Assembly (NCBI RefSeq): GCF_000342005.1
Contig: NZ_AOHO01000045.1
Location: 62,001 to 126,000 of the forward strand
Direction: 5' to 3'
Source of the DNA: Amycolatopsis decaplanina DSM 44594
Lineage (GTDB): Bacteria > Actinomycetota > Actinomycetes > Mycobacteriales > Pseudonocardiaceae
DNA: 64,000 nt
Made by a program: the position numbers and the translations under genes. Shown piece by piece: positions 62,960-64,000 of the stretch; the first letter of the stretch is position 1; every line of letters starts with the position of its first letter. Below the pieces are notes generated by a model, which searched no databases, had not been told where the DNA came from, and was given only the letters and a program-made list of their open reading frames with translations.

Positions 62960-64000
62960 GTGCCGCCACCGCTGCGCTTCGGTGATCTCCTCCGGGCTCG
63001 CGTGCGCGAACCGCTCGATCTCCGCCCGCCGCACGTCCACGATCGTCGTCGCCAGCGGCGCGCCGAACGCGGCCACCAGGTCCTTGTCCGCTTCGAACGC
63101 GACGACGGAGTCCGCCAGCGTCCTCGGCAGCCGCTCGATCCCGCGGGCGGCACGCACCTCGTCGGTCAAGGTCCCGGGGTCGACGTCCACCGGCTCCGGC
63201 AGTGACGCCTCCTCGTCGACGCCGGCCATCCCGGCGAGCAGCAGGGCGGCCGCCAGCAGGTACGGATTCGCGGTCAGGTCGAAGCATTTGACCTCGAGGT
63301 TCGCCGCCGAGTCACGATTCCCGGCGACACCGCGCACCAGCCGCAGTGGCGTCTCCCGGTTCTCCAGCCCCCACGCGGTGTACACCCCCGCCCAGTGGTG
63401 CGGCTCCAGCCGCAGATAGCTGACGACCGACGGCGCCCCGATCGCGAGCAGCGCGGGCAGCCGCTTCAGGATGCCCGCGCTGAACGACTCCGCGACCGGC
63501 GTCAGCCCGAAAGTCCTTTCCCCGCCGGAGAAAAGGTTCCGTGCGCCGTCCCAGACGCTCAGATGCACGTGTCCGCCGTTGCCGACGCCTGCCGGTGCGA
63601 ACTTCGGGGTGAAGGACGCCTTGAGCCCGTGCCGGTGGCTGAGCGCGCGGATCGTTTCCTTCGTCAGCACGGCGACGTCGGCCGCGCGCACCGGATCGGC
63701 CGCGGCGACGGACAGTTCGAACTGGCCGTCGGCGTACTCGGGGTGGATCTGCTCCACCCCGGCCCCCTGCTGGTCCAAAGTGGACACCAGGGCGCGGAGA
63801 TAGTCCGCGCGCTCGGAAAGCCTCGCGTAGCCGTATGCCGGGCCCGCGGTGGCCGACGTCGCATCGTCCGGGGCGTCGGCGCCGGTGATCACCCATTCGA
63901 TTTCGAAGCTCATCCGCGCCCGGTGACCGCGGGCGGCGAGCCGGTCCACCGCCTTCGCCAGCAGGGCGCGCGGATCCTGCGGATGCGGCTCGCCCTCCTG
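62957..64000 (-). CDS. Glutamine synthetase family protein (partial at right edge)
   Basis: The last 347 codons of a glutamine synthetase-fold protein; the start lies beyond the window. Visible are the glutamate-site loop VGNGGHVHLSVWD, the ATP-site region RLEPHHWAGVYTAWGLENRE and LEVKCFDLTANPYLLAAALL. In true GlnA the comparable stretch is NGSGMHVH and R.E.R..D; the differences place it among GlnA-like proteins such as gamma-glutamyl-amine ligases. The substrate is therefore unlikely to be ammonia alone, but this is inference. Confidence 0.85.
   Translation of the reverse strand, partial: QEGEPHPQDPRALLAKAVDRLAARGHRARMSFEIEWVITGADAPDDATSATAGPAYGYARLSERADYLRALVSTLDQQGAGVEQIHPEYADGQFELSVAAADPVRAADVAVLTKETIRALSHRHGLKASFTPKFAPAGVGNGGHVHLSVWDGARNLFSGGERTFGLTPVAESFSAGILKRLPALLAIGAPSVVSYLRLEPHHWAGVYTAWGLENRETPLRLVRGVAGNRDSAANLEVKCFDLTANPYLLAAALLLAGMAGVDEEASLPEPVDVDPGTLTDEVRAARGIERLPRTLADSVVAFEADKDLVAAFGAPLATTIVDVRRAEIERFAHASPEEITEAQRWRH

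Overview
The window is GC-rich actinobacterial DNA, most likely from the Pseudonocardiaceae (an Amycolatopsis-type genome). Grounds: strong G/C bias at third codon positions, many GTG and TTG starts, bioB-bsaP and nrtR-nadABC order as in mycobacteria, a full ESX-like type VII secretion (T7SS) locus, a HisA of the PriA type with no trpF nearby, and F420-dependent and SoxR families typical of actinobacteria. This is inference from gene content; no rRNA or tRNA gene is present to confirm it.

Layout. 0-7.2 kb: the 3' end of biotin synthase, its auxiliary protein BsaP, a DUF2567 membrane protein, an M48 metalloprotease, a LON-domain protein, and the NAD de novo operon nadA-nadB-nadC with its divergent NrtR-type repressor and a clear operator. 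7.2-12.9 kb: a mycosin whose catalytic residues are largely replaced, and a minus-strand operon of T7SS substrates (two WXG100-like proteins, a small Esx/PE-like protein, a PPE-like protein, a DUF1023 alpha/beta hydrolase, a small partner). 13-19.5 kb: unrelated and partly decayed DNA (membrane protein, secreted trypsin-like protease, chloramphenicol-phosphotransferase-like kinase, DUF222-HNH protein, IS30 remnant, intact IS5-type element with target duplication, frameshifted gene). 19.5-33.2 kb: the T7SS core eccC, an operon of three cargo-like proteins, a DcrB/LpqN-like protein, a YbaB-like protein and eccD, then eccE, eccB and two tandem NarL-type response regulators.

33-38.6 kb: SMP-30 lactonase-like protein with divergent Lrp regulator, a nitrilase-family amidohydrolase, and hisD-hisC-hisB closed by a strong terminator. 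38.6-49.8 kb: an accessory block that splits the histidine genes (ArsR-SRPBCC pair, truncated NADAR gene, MMPL exporter with TetR and three phased operators, KptA, SoxR with a split transketolase, Nudix, NIPSNAP, acyl-CoA dehydrogenase). 49.9-56.4 kb: hisH-priA, then small enzymes, an ABC-transporter relic, an ECF sigma factor with a membrane partner, a TetR relic, and hisF-membrane protein-hisI-DUF1304. 57-62.9 kb: TetR and the trp genes trpE, a Trp-associated membrane protein, trpC, trpB, trpA. The right edge cuts a glutamine synthetase-family gene.

Working together. The T7SS genes form a complete membrane machine (EccB, C, D, E and a mycosin; no EccA seen). Five of the neighbouring proteins carry the YxxxD/E export motif, so the locus appears to bring its own secretome and two dedicated regulators. 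PriA can serve both the his and trp pathways. Two non-coding themes recur: long near-perfect palindromes at convergent gene ends, three of them sharing one core sequence, and TANNNT-like -10 boxes 6-7 bases before start codons, which points to widespread leaderless transcription.
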